NCBI RefSeq assembly: GCF_900459225.1
Contig: NZ_UHFH01000003.1
Location: 1,970,001 to 2,034,000 of the forward strand
Source: Streptococcus dysgalactiae subsp. dysgalactiae
Lineage (GTDB): Bacteria; Bacillota; Bacilli; Lactobacillales; Streptococcaceae
Reading direction: 5' to 3'
Length of the DNA stretch: 64,000 nucleotides
Under the pieces are notes generated by a model. That model was given only the letters and a program-made list of their open reading frames with translations. It ran no database searches and was not told the origin of the DNA. Made by a program: the position numbers and the translations under genes. Position 1 is the first letter of the stretch. The number at the start of each line of letters is the position of its first letter. Shown here piece by piece: positions 19,073 to 28,504 of this stretch.

Positions 19073-20269
19073 CTAGTTAAGGTCTTCATCTGGGATGTTA
19101 GCTAAAGCTTCAATCACACGTCCTCGGATTACAACCCCTAACAGACGGTTATTGTCATCTGTCACTGCAATCGGTGCAGAAGAGTCATAAATCAGTGGCA
19201 TAATATCTGTGATAACGGTGTCTTTTGAAACCGTTCTAACGTCACGGTCGATGACTTCTGATAACGGTAACCCTTTTTTGCGGGCTTCAATAGCTGCATC
19301 AGCTGTTAAGCTACCCACTAATTGGCGGCGGCGATTCGTCGCCATCAACATAGACACCTCTTCATTATGCATACGGTTCAAGGCAACTTGAGGCCCGTCC
19401 AATTCAATGGTTGTCGTTAGCGGTTTAATCATAATATTTTGTGCTGTCAAGACTTTAGAACGGTCCACGTCTTCAACGAATTCACGAACAAAATCGTTGG
19501 CTGGGTTAGTCAAGATTTCTTCTCCCGTTCCAATTTGCATGATTTGACCATCTTTCATCAAGGCGATTCGGTCACCAATCCGCAAAGCTTCATTCAAGTC
19601 GTGACTAATAAAGATGATGGTTTGTTTCATACTGTCTTGCAGATCAAGCAATTCATCTTGCATTTCACGACGGATTAAGGGGTCAAGGGCTGAAAAGGCC
19701 TCATCCATTAATAGGATTTTAGGACTATTTGCCAAGGCACGCGCTAAACCAACACGTTGTTGCATCCCACCAGAAAGTTGGTCAGGGTACTGGTCCTTGA
19801 AATCCAGAAGACCAGAATTATCAAGGGCTCTTTCAGCTAATTCCTGTCGCTTTTCTTTTGGAACGCCACGCAATTCCAAACCAAATTCAGTATTTTCCAA
19901 AATGGTTTTATGCGGAAATAGGGCAAAGCTTTGGAAAACCATGTTAATGTCATGACGGCGAACTTCACGCAGTTGCTCTGCAGACATGGTTGAAATGTCT
20001 TTACCCCCAAGTAAGATCGATCCGGTTGATGGTTCAATCAAACGGTTCAACATACGAACAAGAGTGGATTTCCCGCTTCCTGATAGCCCCATAATAACGA
20101 AGATTTCACCTTCTTTAACCTCAAAGCTAGCATCATAGACACCTACAGTTGCACCTGTTTTCTTGAAAATCTCATTTTTACTTTTGCCAGCCTTGACCAT
20201 TTCAAGCGCAGCCTTTTGCCGTTTGCCAAAAATTTTACTCAAATGTTTGACTTCTAAAATAGTATCCAT
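19073..20269 (-). CDS. opuAA: Glycine betaine ABC transporter ATPase with CBS domains
   Basis: A 398-aa cytosolic ATPase. Walker A is GLSGSGKST, the signature is [15 protein letters not shown] and Walker B is [12 protein letters not shown]. The C-terminal 120 residues form two CBS domains, the ionic-strength sensor of OpuA; in lactococcal OpuA, c-di-AMP also binds there. It is the first gene of the opuA operon. The promoter is TTGACA-18-TAACAT, with an AAAGTGACC motif in its spacer. Confidence 0.95.
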   Translation of the reverse strand: MDTILEVKHLSKIFGKRQKAALEMVKAGKSKNEIFKKTGATVGVYDASFEVKEGEIFVIMGLSGSGKSTLVRMLNRLIEPSTGSILLGGKDISTMSAEQLREVRRHDINMVFQSFALFPHKTILENTEFGLELRGVPKEKRQELAERALDNSGLLDFKDQYPDQLSGGMQQRVGLARALANSPKILLMDEAFSALDPLIRREMQDELLDLQDSMKQTIIFISHDLNEALRIGDRIALMKDGQIMQIGTGEEILTNPANDFVREFVEDVDRSKVLTAQNIMIKPLTTTIELDGPQVALNRMHNEEVSMLMATNRRRQLVGSLTADAAIEARKKGLPLSEVIDRDVRTVSKDTVITDIMPLIYDSSAPIAVTDDNNRLLGVVIRGRVIEALANIPDEDLN

Positions 20270-20377
20270 TTATTCCTCTCCTAAATGATAAATTATGTCT
20301 AGGTATGATTTTGGCATGCTACAACCTAACAGTCACCAAAATATTAAAAGTAGCCCTACTCTTTTTGTAGTTATATG

Positions 20378-20603
20378 GTCACTTTTTTGCTTAAAAAAAG
20401 AATCTGCCGAAACAGAACATAACTATGTTATCATGTGTGGTCACTTTATGTCAAGGACAAGGTCCTGATTTTAGAACTATTGATCAATCCTGTAACCGTT
20501 TCTAAGCTTGTTATCACTGCATTTTTTTAAGATGATATTTTTTTGACTGGATAGTGAATTCTGCGCTATTTTCCCCTTAAATTGGCACTTTTAGGGTCAC
20601 TTT
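20378..20603. promoter_or_regulatory. Repeated GGTCACTTT motifs at the opuA promoter
   Basis: GGTCACTTT occurs at 20378-20386, 20439-20447 and 20595-20603. The middle copy (AAAGTGACC on the transcribed strand) sits in the spacer of the opuAA promoter, -35 at 20454-20449 and -10 at 20430-20425. The placement suggests a repressor site; BusR/OpuAR, the c-di-AMP-responsive repressor of this operon in related species, is the candidate (inference). No busR gene is adjacent. Confidence 0.55.
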
Positions 20604-20607
20604 GAAA

Positions 20608-20633
20608 CAAAAAGCCACCTTAAAAAAGGTGGT
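20608..20633 (-). terminator. Lipid kinase gene terminator
   Basis: Minus-strand hairpin CCACCTT-TTTT-AAGGTGG followed by CTTTTT. Confidence 0.8.
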
Positions 20634-20701
20634 CACTCACTCTAAAATGGCAACAAACAGTCGTGTGAAAACTAAGGTTTTTTAGGATAATCCGTAAAAT
20701 G

Positions 20702-21613
20702 TTATTCCGTATCTGTTGTCTCTGATTTACGACTAGTGTAAACCTCTATATGGCTTGGAAGTACTTTAATGCTTAGAGGCAAGTCATCGCCTTCATCCCC
20801 ATCGACATTACTTTTAAGACTAGCATCTTCCAGTGCAATATTAACTTCCTTGACCCGTTCATAACCCAATTGGTCACTGCCTTTGGTCTCAGCTGAAAAT
20901 AGGCTTGGTAAGGCTGCTAATGTGTCAAAAAAAGTTTTGTCCTTGATATAAACCAGATGAAGGTAACCGTCATCTACTTTCGCATTTGCTGTCAGTTGAT
21001 CAAATCCTCCAATGGAATTGGTCAATCCAACCAGAATGAGGGAACTTTTTAACTGCTCTTCTTTCCCATCGCGAGTCAGTTGAAAAGTGTAACTGGTATT
21101 GGTCACAACTTGTTTGAGGCCTGATAAAAAGTAGGCAAGAGGTCCTAAAGCTGTTTTTGCCTTATCGTCCACATTGTTAATGGACTCAGGAATATTGCCA
21201 ATAGCAATAATGTTCATAAAATAAGCATCATTAACCTGGCCAACGTCAATAGCTTTAGGATGGTCCAAATCAAGACTGTCAATTGCTTGATCAGGATCCA
21301 AAGGAATATCCAAGGCACGGGCTAAGTCATTGACTGTCCCCAAAGGCAAAAAGCCAAAACGTGGACGATGAGACTGCCCCGATATCCCGTTGATAGCTTC
21401 ATTAACAGTGCCGTCTCCACCCATCGCAAAGACACTATGGTAACCATCATCTGTTGCTTCTCGCGCAAAAGCCTTGGCATCTCCAGCTTCTTTGGTATGC
21501 TTGACAGTGACCTTATCGAAATGGTCAGACAATTTTTGCTGCATCTTCGTTTCGTATACTTTGGCCTTTTCCCCACCTGAAGCTGGATTAACAATCAGTA
21601 ACGCATCTTTCAT
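20702..21613 (-). CDS. Diacylglycerol kinase family lipid kinase
   Basis: A 303-aa cytosolic/peripheral enzyme of the DagK/YegS family. ALLIVNPASGGEKAK opens the nucleotide-binding domain, MGGDGTVNE is the catalytic GGDGT motif and FLPLGTVNDLARAL follows. It probably phosphorylates diacylglycerol from lipoteichoic acid turnover, though other lipids are possible. The ATG at 21613 follows GAAGGGAG; a longer reading frame starts further upstream but lacks a good ribosome binding site. Confidence 0.85.
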   Translation of the reverse strand: MKDALLIVNPASGGEKAKVYETKMQQKLSDHFDKVTVKHTKEAGDAKAFAREATDDGYHSVFAMGGDGTVNEAINGISGQSHRPRFGFLPLGTVNDLARALDIPLDPDQAIDSLDLDHPKAIDVGQVNDAYFMNIIAIGNIPESINNVDDKAKTALGPLAYFLSGLKQVVTNTSYTFQLTRDGKEEQLKSSLILVGLTNSIGGFDQLTANAKVDDGYLHLVYIKDKTFFDTLAALPSLFSAETKGSDQLGYERVKEVNIALEDASLKSNVDGDEGDDLPLSIKVLPSHIEVYTSRKSETTDTE

Positions 21614-21856
21614 CTTTAGACTCCCTTCCTTGTGGCTGCTTCTCAATGATTCTCCTCAAGCTCATGGCTCTTTTTAACCACTCCTATCTGCCTTTATTGT
21701 AACACAAACCTTGGCATTTGCCTTTTCTAGAGACTGATTGAATAGTAATAGCTACTCACTCACCATTTTAAGCATCAAAAAGCTCACCCAAGTGAGCAGG
21801 TCCACAAAACCAACTGGCTTTGTGAGCTACCTCTAGCTTGGATGAGTCGATGGGTA

Positions 21857-22948
21857 TTAAAGAAGAGCTTTGAATTGGATATTTGAGTCTTCTAAGAAGC
21901 AATCATCAAAACCACGTGGGTGATGGTATTCGATGCGGTCTTGGTCTTGTGGATAAGTGTATTTACCACCAACTTCCCAGATAAATGGATGGAAATCGTA
22001 TTGAAGACGTTCTTTGCGCATTTTCCACAATTCAAGAATTTCATCTGTTGATGCCATAAAGTTTGACCAGATGTCATAATGAACTGGAATAATGACTTTG
22101 GCATGGAGATTTTCTGCCATACGAAGCAAATCAATCGAAGTCATCTTATCTTGAATACCAATTGGGTTTTCCCCATAGTTGTTCAAGGCAACGTCAATCT
22201 TGTAGTCACGACCATGTTTAGCAAAGTAGTTGGAGAAGTGAGAATCAGCACCATGATAAATGGTTCCACCAGGTGTTTCAAAAATGTAGTTAACAGCTTT
22301 ACGTGCCATTTCGTCATCCGTCACCGCTAAACCTGCCAATTCACCACCTTGTGCGTCTGCTCCTTCGACAGGAAGAGTCACCAAGCAAGTGCGGTCAAAA
22401 GATTCCACAGCTGTCACTTTCATGTCTTTAAACTCAAAGCTATCACCTGGTTTCAAGATCATGATACGGTCTTCAGGCACACCCCATTTTTTCCAAATTT
22501 CGCCGCATTCGTATGGACCTACAAATTTAACGTGGTCAAGTTTTGGATTGTTGATAATGGCTGCCGCAGTATTGATATCAATATGGTCACTATGGTAGTG
22601 AGAAACCAAATAGTAGTCCAATTCGTTAATCATGAATGGGTCAATGACCATTGGCTGTGCTCTAAGGTTTGGTTGCAATTTACGCACACCTGCCATATTA
22701 GCCATTTGATGGCCGCGCACCATGTCTTTCACTTTTTTAGTTGATTTACCACGCGCAGACCACAAGTCCATGACAATATTAGCACCGCCCGGGGTTTTGA
22801 TCCAGACACCGCAGTTTCCTAGCCACCACATGGCAAAATTGCCGTCTGGCACCACTTCTTCTTCGATTTCTTCGTTTAACCACGTTCCCCATTCTGGGAA
22901 TGTGCTAAGAATCCATGATTCACGTGTAATATCTTGTACTTTAGCCAT
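21857..22948 (-). CDS. ulaG: L-ascorbate-6-phosphate lactonase
   Basis: A 363-aa cytosolic MBL-fold hydrolase that opens L-ascorbate 6-phosphate to 3-keto-L-gulonate 6-phosphate. The metal motif HYHSDHIDINTAAA is near residue 115, with GADSHFSNYF and VIIPVHYDIW further on. It has its own promoter (TATACT at 22993-22988), separate from ulaABCDEF, and shares a 42-bp upstream motif with ulaA. Confidence 0.95.
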   Translation of the reverse strand: MAKVQDITRESWILSTFPEWGTWLNEEIEEEVVPDGNFAMWWLGNCGVWIKTPGGANIVMDLWSARGKSTKKVKDMVRGHQMANMAGVRKLQPNLRAQPMVIDPFMINELDYYLVSHYHSDHIDINTAAAIINNPKLDHVKFVGPYECGEIWKKWGVPEDRIMILKPGDSFEFKDMKVTAVESFDRTCLVTLPVEGADAQGGELAGLAVTDDEMARKAVNYIFETPGGTIYHGADSHFSNYFAKHGRDYKIDVALNNYGENPIGIQDKMTSIDLLRMAENLHAKVIIPVHYDIWSNFMASTDEILELWKMRKERLQYDFHPFIWEVGGKYTYPQDQDRIEYHHPRGFDDCFLEDSNIQFKALL

Positions 22949-23011
22949 TAGATTTCCTCCAAGAGTGTTCTTCTTTTCTATAAGTTAAGTATAGACTTTC
23001 TTACCACTGAT

Positions 23012-23053
23012 AAAAAGACCAAGTCTCACACAGTTGTGTGTTCAAAAATGGAC
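23012..23053 (-). promoter_or_regulatory. Shared ula operator motif at ulaG
   Basis: The 42-bp block (AAAAAGACCAA, then CACACA, then GTGTTCAAAA and GAC on the + strand) is repeated upstream of ulaA at 30012-30053 with the same internal spacing. It begins 19 bp from the -10 in both. It contains the near palindrome CACACAGTTGTGTG. It is a likely activator site for the ula PRD regulator. Confidence 0.7.
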
Positions 23054-23169
23054 TGGATTCAACCCTAACTAAGCTAGAAAAATGCCTTTAATGTGATGTT
23101 TTGCCTTCCTGAGATGATGAGAACAAAAGCAAAAATTGCCCTAAAAACAAGGGGAGATATTTTCTCAGA

Positions 23170-23229
23170 ACATACTAAAAACCTCAGTTATGTTTTTTCT
23201 ACGTCATAGAAAAACTGAGGTACCTTTTT
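23170..23229. terminator. Bidirectional terminator between ula regulator and ulaG
   Basis: CCTCAGTT...AACTGAGG stem with T runs on both strands, just after the regulator stop. Confidence 0.6.
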
Positions 23230-23243
23230 TGATATGTAGACAC

Positions 23244-24890
23244 TCACAACAATTCTCGGTGAATGAGTTTCTCAATTTTAGAAGTCAGCGCATAGCAATC
23301 GGACTCGTCTTTGACAACTGCCTCGATTGCCTTAGCCAGTTCTGTAGAAAAACGTGAGTGCTCTGTCAAACGCCCCTGTTTAGAGAAACGAATCAGCCTA
23401 ATAATATCATCATCACTTAAAACCGGATTGACAATTAAGATAGGCACTTTGGTTTCCAAAATATCTGTTGTGGCAACAATCATATCTACTGATAAGAGGT
23501 CATAGACGCTCTGGTACTGCTCTGTGGTAAAGACCGCTTCAATCTGACCATTGGCCAAATACCGTTGGCACTGTTTGAGCAAGAGCTTTTGAATCCCAAT
23601 CCCGTCGTCTGACACGATAACCAACTTGGTTTTGTCTTGATCAGGAGTATTATGCCGCAACTCTCCTCCGAGATGGATAGTTAGATAGGCCACGTCATCA
23701 TCGGTCAGATGAATATCCCAATCCTTTTCGAAAATGGTGGCACAGGACTGCGCCATGGCAAATAATTCTTCGTATTTTTCTTTGATGTGGTCTGTCAGCG
23801 GATTAACCGAGAAAATACCATAAGCTTTGCGGTAAACAAGTGCCTTACAGTGAGTGGTTAACTGCTTTAACAAATCCTGCCTATGGGTGAAATGCAACTG
23901 GTAGCGTTTCTCCAACTGGTCAATAAAATGACTAATCGTCGCTCGCATCTCATCATAATCTTGACTTTCTACGTGGCGATCCTGATCTTTTCGGAAAGAC
24001 AGCATGAGCATGGCTACCATTCCCACTTCAATATCGTCCAAGTGAAACTTAAAATTCCTATAGAGTTCCCCAGCTAATTCCTTAGCAATCTGGTATTCTT
24101 TACGCTTCCAGATAAGGTTAAAATCCTTTTTAAGAGCACTTTTAATATCTGAATCAAGCCGCATGTTACGATAACTTAAGAGCATGAAAGGTAAGATTTG
24201 CAACATAAATTGACTATCTTGAGTATTAATTGTCTTTCCTAGACTAGCCTGAGATAAAAGGAGGTACTCGTGAAAATATGCTAGAATATCTTTTGAAAAA
24301 TAAACGGAAAGCCCCTGTATTTCTGACAACTTCCGATTAAACACGTCAATAAAACTACCATTTCCTCCTTGATAAACATCCACCAATAGTTTGTAAAGGT
24401 ATTGAATTAAAACCATAGGATGACAATCAAAATAATAACCTCTCGCTTTAGTCACATGCAATTGAATCTTGTACTGCTTATCCTCCAATTCTTCCCGAAG
24501 TTCGGTCAAATCATTCAATATAGTATTACGGGACACATCATTGATTTGCATGAGCTTATCGATGGTCACTCGTTCAGTAGATACTGCAATATACACCGAT
24601 GATAGACGCCTGCGTTCATCACTTTTCATGACGTAGTTGTAATCAGTCACGTCTTCTAATAGCAAACGGCAGGCAGCCTTTTGCTCGTCATTTAAGAGAA
24701 TACCAATCCTTGGATAAGATGTGATTTGCTCAACTTCTCTTGGTAAAGCCTCATTAATCTTTTCAAGCTGATAATAGACTTTACGCCGTGATTGATTTAG
24801 GGCGTGTGAAATCGCCATGACTGTTTCAGGTACTTCAAGTTTAAGTAAGTATGAGAGCAAATCATAACTCTTTTTATCCAAAATCATCAT
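23244..24890 (-). CDS. PRD-containing transcriptional regulator of the ula operon
   Basis: A 548-aa BglG/MtlR-type regulator. N-terminal HTHs (SHALNQSRRKVYYQLEKI at about 27-44; another at 110-130), two PRDs (about 185-290 and 300-405, the latter with YLTIHLGGELRH) and an EIIB-like domain from about 412 (LVIVSDDGIG, without the phosphorylatable Cys). No clear EIIA domain is present at the C-terminus. Phosphorylation by the PTS would set its activity. It lies inside the ula locus, between ulaF and ulaG, so it most likely activates both promoters. GGAGG precedes tandem ATGs. Confidence 0.85.
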   Translation of the reverse strand: MMILDKKSYDLLSYLLKLEVPETVMAISHALNQSRRKVYYQLEKINEALPREVEQITSYPRIGILLNDEQKAACRLLLEDVTDYNYVMKSDERRRLSSVYIAVSTERVTIDKLMQINDVSRNTILNDLTELREELEDKQYKIQLHVTKARGYYFDCHPMVLIQYLYKLLVDVYQGGNGSFIDVFNRKLSEIQGLSVYFSKDILAYFHEYLLLSQASLGKTINTQDSQFMLQILPFMLLSYRNMRLDSDIKSALKKDFNLIWKRKEYQIAKELAGELYRNFKFHLDDIEVGMVAMLMLSFRKDQDRHVESQDYDEMRATISHFIDQLEKRYQLHFTHRQDLLKQLTTHCKALVYRKAYGIFSVNPLTDHIKEKYEELFAMAQSCATIFEKDWDIHLTDDDVAYLTIHLGGELRHNTPDQDKTKLVIVSDDGIGIQKLLLKQCQRYLANGQIEAVFTTEQYQSVYDLLSVDMIVATTDILETKVPILIVNPVLSDDDIIRLIRFSKQGRLTEHSRFSTELAKAIEAVVKDESDCYALTSKIEKLIHRELL

Positions 24891-25101
24891 TGTTACAAAC
24901 CTCCTCTCTAAAAATCTGTCTTTGTCTATTTTATCATGATTTGGACAGCTTGACAGCTATCTCCTGTAAAGAATCTTGTTAGCAGGGCAAGTGTGTGGCT
25001 TTTATTAGAAACCCTATTTCTAACCAATCATCGCTAAGAAAACTCTTCCATAGCGAGGTGAAGTCGTCATTTTTTAAAGTAGCGATACCGAGCAAAATGA
25101 G

Positions 25102-25134
25102 GCTGGGACTCCTGTCCACAGCCTTTTTTTACTG
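25102..25134 (+). terminator. Hairpin between ulaF and the regulator
   Basis: GGCTGGGAC-TCCT-GTCC-A-CAGCC followed by TTTTTTT on the plus strand. Both neighbours are on the minus strand, so its orientation is odd. A related GGCTGGGA hairpin occurs near 35690. Confidence 0.5.
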
Positions 25135-25187
25135 TCAATATATCCTAAAGTAGACCAATACCTTAAGGTTAAAACTCACGCTTATTC

Positions 25188-25904
25188 TTAGTGCTCATCG
25201 CCTTTTTGTCCATAATAAGCATTTGGCCCATGTTTACGCAAATAATGTTTATCCATAATGTATGTTGGTGCAGGCTCTACGCGGGGATTGATTTGCTCAG
25301 TCAAGCGATTCATTTTAGCCACCTCTTCTAAGACAACAGAGTGGTAAACAGCTTGCTCCGGCGTTTTCCCCCAAGTGAATGGGCCGTGGTTACGGACGAC
25401 AATACCTGGCACCGCCATAGGATCTAAGCCTCGCTTACTAAATTCTTCCAAAATCACGCTACCAGTTTCTTGTTCATAGGCCCCATCAACTTCTTCTTTC
25501 GTTAATGAACGAGCGCACGGAACTGGGCCATAGAAGTAGTCAGCATGCGTAGTTCCATAAAACGGAATGTCACGACCTGCCTGTGCCCAACCGACAGCTT
25601 CTGTGGAGTGAGTGTGGACAATACCCCCCACTTCTGGCCAAGCTTTATAGAGCTCCACATGAGTTGGTAAATCTGAAGAAGGGTTCAAATCACCTTCGAC
25701 CACATTCCCATCAAGGTCTGTAACAACCATGTTTTCTGGTGTCAAAAGCTCGTAGTCCACACCAGAAGGCTTGATGACGATACGCTCTAACTCACGGCAA
25801 ACTTCGGAGACATTGCCCCAAGTAAATTTGACAAGGCCATGTTCTGGTAAAGATTTATTGGCCGCACAGACACGTTCTCGCATTTCTTGTAAATTTTTTA
25901 CCAT
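25188..25904 (-). CDS. ulaF: L-ribulose-5-phosphate 4-epimerase
   Basis: A 238-aa class II aldolase-fold enzyme converting L-ribulose 5-phosphate to D-xylulose 5-phosphate, the last step of ascorbate catabolism. The zinc ligands are HTHS and the later His in VVRNHGPFTWG; SGVDYELL and GNVSE line the phosphate site. It starts 1 bp after the ulaE stop. Confidence 0.95.
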   Translation of the reverse strand: MVKNLQEMRERVCAANKSLPEHGLVKFTWGNVSEVCRELERIVIKPSGVDYELLTPENMVVTDLDGNVVEGDLNPSSDLPTHVELYKAWPEVGGIVHTHSTEAVGWAQAGRDIPFYGTTHADYFYGPVPCARSLTKEEVDGAYEQETGSVILEEFSKRGLDPMAVPGIVVRNHGPFTWGKTPEQAVYHSVVLEEVAKMNRLTEQINPRVEPAPTYIMDKHYLRKHGPNAYYGQKGDEH

Positions 25905-25905
25905 A

Positions 25906-26769
25906 TTACGTCAACCCCGCTTTTTCAATGAGTGGGTAAAGAAAATCCTGTGCTTCTTTGATAGCAGCTTTTGTTTCCTCTACCGTTTCACAATTTTCTG
26001 ACCACATTTCAATCAAGAATGGCCCATTGTAGTTGGTTTTCTTGATGACCGCAAACATCTCTTCCCAGTCCACACAACCTTGACCAAATGGCACATCACG
26101 GAATTGCCCTTTTGAGGTTTCTGTGACAGCATAAGTATCTTTCAAGTGGAGGGCTGCAATGGATTTGTGGCCATTGTAAAATTCACTCCACAAATCATTA
26201 TGCCAGGCAGACACATTGCCTGTATCAGGATAGACAAAGAGATAAGGTGAATCAATTTCTTTTTCAACTGCCAAGTATTTCTCAATAGAGTTGATAAAAG
26301 GGTCATCCATGATTTCAATGGAAAGCATGACTTGGGCTTGCTCAGCCCAGTCACAAGATTGTCTCAAGTTTTTGATAAAACGAGCACGGGTTTCAGGTGA
26401 TTTTTCTTCGTAATAAACGTCGTAACCAGCCAATTGAATAGTACGTACCCCAAGGTCCTGTGCCAATTCAATACACTGTTTCATCAATTCCAGAGACTTG
26501 GCTTCAATAGCAGGATCGTTTGAGCCTAGTGGGTAACGTCTATGACCAGAGAAACAAATGGTCGGGATGCGAATTCCTGTTTCATAAATGGCTTTCACTA
26601 AATCAAGACGTTCTTCCTTAGTCCACTCTAAGCGAGCTAAGCGAGCATCTGATTCATCAACAGACATTTCCACAAAATCAAAACCTAAGTCTTTTGCAAA
26701 TTGCAAGCGTTCACGCCAGGTAAACTGTTTTGGCGTTGCTTTTTCATAAATACCAATAGGACGTGCCAT
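25906..26769 (-). CDS. ulaE: L-xylulose/L-ribulose-5-phosphate 3-epimerase
   Basis: A 287-aa TIM-barrel enzyme of the UlaE/SgaU family, converting L-xylulose 5-phosphate to L-ribulose 5-phosphate. Metal-binding carboxylates are seen in LSIEIMDD and FLIEMWSE, with the YPDTGNVSAW strand between. It lies 3 bp from ulaD and 1 bp from ulaF in the operon. Confidence 0.95.
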   Translation of the reverse strand: MARPIGIYEKATPKQFTWRERLQFAKDLGFDFVEMSVDESDARLARLEWTKEERLDLVKAIYETGIRIPTICFSGHRRYPLGSNDPAIEAKSLELMKQCIELAQDLGVRTIQLAGYDVYYEEKSPETRARFIKNLRQSCDWAEQAQVMLSIEIMDDPFINSIEKYLAVEKEIDSPYLFVYPDTGNVSAWHNDLWSEFYNGHKSIAALHLKDTYAVTETSKGQFRDVPFGQGCVDWEEMFAVIKKTNYNGPFLIEMWSENCETVEETKAAIKEAQDFLYPLIEKAGLT

Positions 26770-26772
26770 AGG

Positions 26773-27435
26773 TTACCCCCAGATACGTTTGATCTCATCT
26801 TTGAAGGCACGCGCCGCTGCAGCAGGATCTTCTGCTTCAGTAATGCCTCGCCCTGCGATAAAGGTAAAGACATCAACCCCTTCAAAAAGTTTCAAAGTGT
26901 CTACATCAAGCCCACCAGTTACTGACACGCGGAAGCCCATGTCAATCAATTTTTTCACCTTGTTAAGGTCTTTTTCACCCCAAGTTTCTCCAGCAAGAAG
27001 GGCATCACGTGATTGGTGGTAAATGGCTTGGGAAATCCCAGCGTCAAGCCATAATTGAGCTTGTTCATAAGTCCAATCACCATAAAGTTCAATTTGAATC
27101 TCCCCACGGTCTCCGCGCACTTCTTTTATGGCTTTGAGGGCTGCTTCCATGGTTGGAATTGTCGCACAGCAGATACAAGTCATCCAGTCAGCACCACGTT
27201 TTGCATTGTTTTTAGCCACCGTGCCACCAGCATCAGCACATTTGGTATCTGCCACGATGATTTTTTCTGGGAAAAGGCTGCGCAAAACCTCAACCAACTC
27301 GCTTCCGATTTGAAGCAAGCAAACCGTACCGGCCTCGATAACGTCTACTTCATGGCCGACTGAAACGGCCGCTTTGATAGCCCCTTGCAAGTTAGAATGG
27401 TCTAAAGCAACTTGTAAATTTGGAAGATGTGTCAT
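26773..27435 (-). CDS. ulaD: 3-keto-L-gulonate-6-phosphate decarboxylase
   Basis: A 220-aa OMP-decarboxylase-superfamily enzyme yielding L-xylulose 5-phosphate. ADTKCADAGG carries the family DxKxxD catalytic array, EAGTVCLLQIG precedes it, and SVTGGLDVDTL and FIAGRGITEA form the phosphate site. It is fourth in the transcript, after ulaC. Confidence 0.95.
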   Translation of the reverse strand: MTHLPNLQVALDHSNLQGAIKAAVSVGHEVDVIEAGTVCLLQIGSELVEVLRSLFPEKIIVADTKCADAGGTVAKNNAKRGADWMTCICCATIPTMEAALKAIKEVRGDRGEIQIELYGDWTYEQAQLWLDAGISQAIYHQSRDALLAGETWGEKDLNKVKKLIDMGFRVSVTGGLDVDTLKLFEGVDVFTFIAGRGITEAEDPAAAARAFKDEIKRIWG

Positions 27436-27543
27436 GTGTTTTTCCTAGAACTCTCAGCGGCTATGAAAAAGCTGATGAGGAGTTCTTATCCTTTCAATAA
27501 TGATTGTGAGTCGTTTTATCCGTTTAAGTCAGTAAGCTATCGC

Positions 27544-28029
27544 TTAAGAGTCTAAATCCAAACCTTCTAAATACGGGCTATTTTTTGATTCTTCTACCAT
27601 TGCCAGCACTTCTTCTGAACTTTGGCAAGCCACCAAGCGTTCAATGGCATTATCAAGTTCAAACAAGGCCACAATTTGTGGAATAGCGACTGTTGTGTGG
27701 ATAGAAGGGTCTGTTGCCGCCAACGTCAAGAGAACAGAAACCTCTTTACCATCTGAGAAGGTGACTGGTCTTGTTAAAGTAATCAAAGAAAAGGCATTAC
27801 GGTTGACCCCACGACCTGCTTCTGCGTGAGGCATTGCCATCCCTGGCATCAGCACATAATAAGGGCCGTATTTTTCGGTTGATTCAATGATGGCGTCGTA
27901 ATAAGCTGATGTCACTGCTCCGCTATCAATTAAGGGCTGAACAGCTAATTGAACAGCTTCTTGCCAAGTCTGTGCCTGTAACCCCAAACGAATAGAGTCG
28001 TTAGCAATAAAGGCTTGTTTTAAATTCAT
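27544..28029 (-). CDS. ulaC: Ascorbate PTS EIIA component
   Basis: A 161-aa phosphotransferase of the mannitol/fructose-type EIIA fold. The phosphorylated His is in LMPGMAMPHAEAGRGV. The ATG at 28029 (MNLKQAF) follows GAAAGAGAT. It relays phosphate from HPr to UlaB. Confidence 0.93.
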   Translation of the reverse strand: MNLKQAFIANDSIRLGLQAQTWQEAVQLAVQPLIDSGAVTSAYYDAIIESTEKYGPYYVLMPGMAMPHAEAGRGVNRNAFSLITLTRPVTFSDGKEVSVLLTLAATDPSIHTTVAIPQIVALFELDNAIERLVACQSSEEVLAMVEESKNSPYLEGLDLDS

Positions 28030-28155
28030 AAATATATCTCTTTCTAGTGTTTTTGTTTTAAAACACACCATTTTCTTGTCTGTTAACTGACTTTTGCTAA
28101 AGAGAAAGAGTTGGGAACCTTCGTCACAACTCCTCCTTTTTGTTTTAGAATCAGC

Positions 28156-28434
28156 TTATAGCACTTCTTGCAATTTGGTTTTGATTTCATTGTCATCCAT
28201 CAGGTTATCAAGACCAACTAGGTGACCTTTCGTACGACCATCAAGTTCATGAATCAAGTGGTTTGAAGCCACCACAATATCATAACCAGAAGCCAGACCT
28301 TTTGCTTCACCAACAGAACAAGACGCAGATTGAATATCAGTCACACCAAGTTGACGAAGTGCATTTTCAACTTTCATTTTAATCACCATAGATGATCCCA
28401 TGCCATTGCCGCATGCTGTTAATACTTTAACCAT
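28156..28434 (-). CDS. ulaB: Ascorbate PTS EIIB component
   Basis: A 92-aa EIIB of the SgaB/lactose-like fold. The active Cys is in VLTACGNGMGSSMVIKMKV at the N-terminus. The start MVKVLTA follows GGAGGAAAAACG. It takes phosphate from UlaC and hands it to ascorbate during import through UlaA. Confidence 0.94.
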   Translation of the reverse strand: MVKVLTACGNGMGSSMVIKMKVENALRQLGVTDIQSASCSVGEAKGLASGYDIVVASNHLIHELDGRTKGHLVGLDNLMDDNEIKTKLQEVL

Positions 28435-28504
28435 TCGTTTTTCCTCCAAAGTTCTTAGGTTTATATCTTGTTAAAATAGCAGAGCTATTATGCGAGAGTG
28501 GTGC

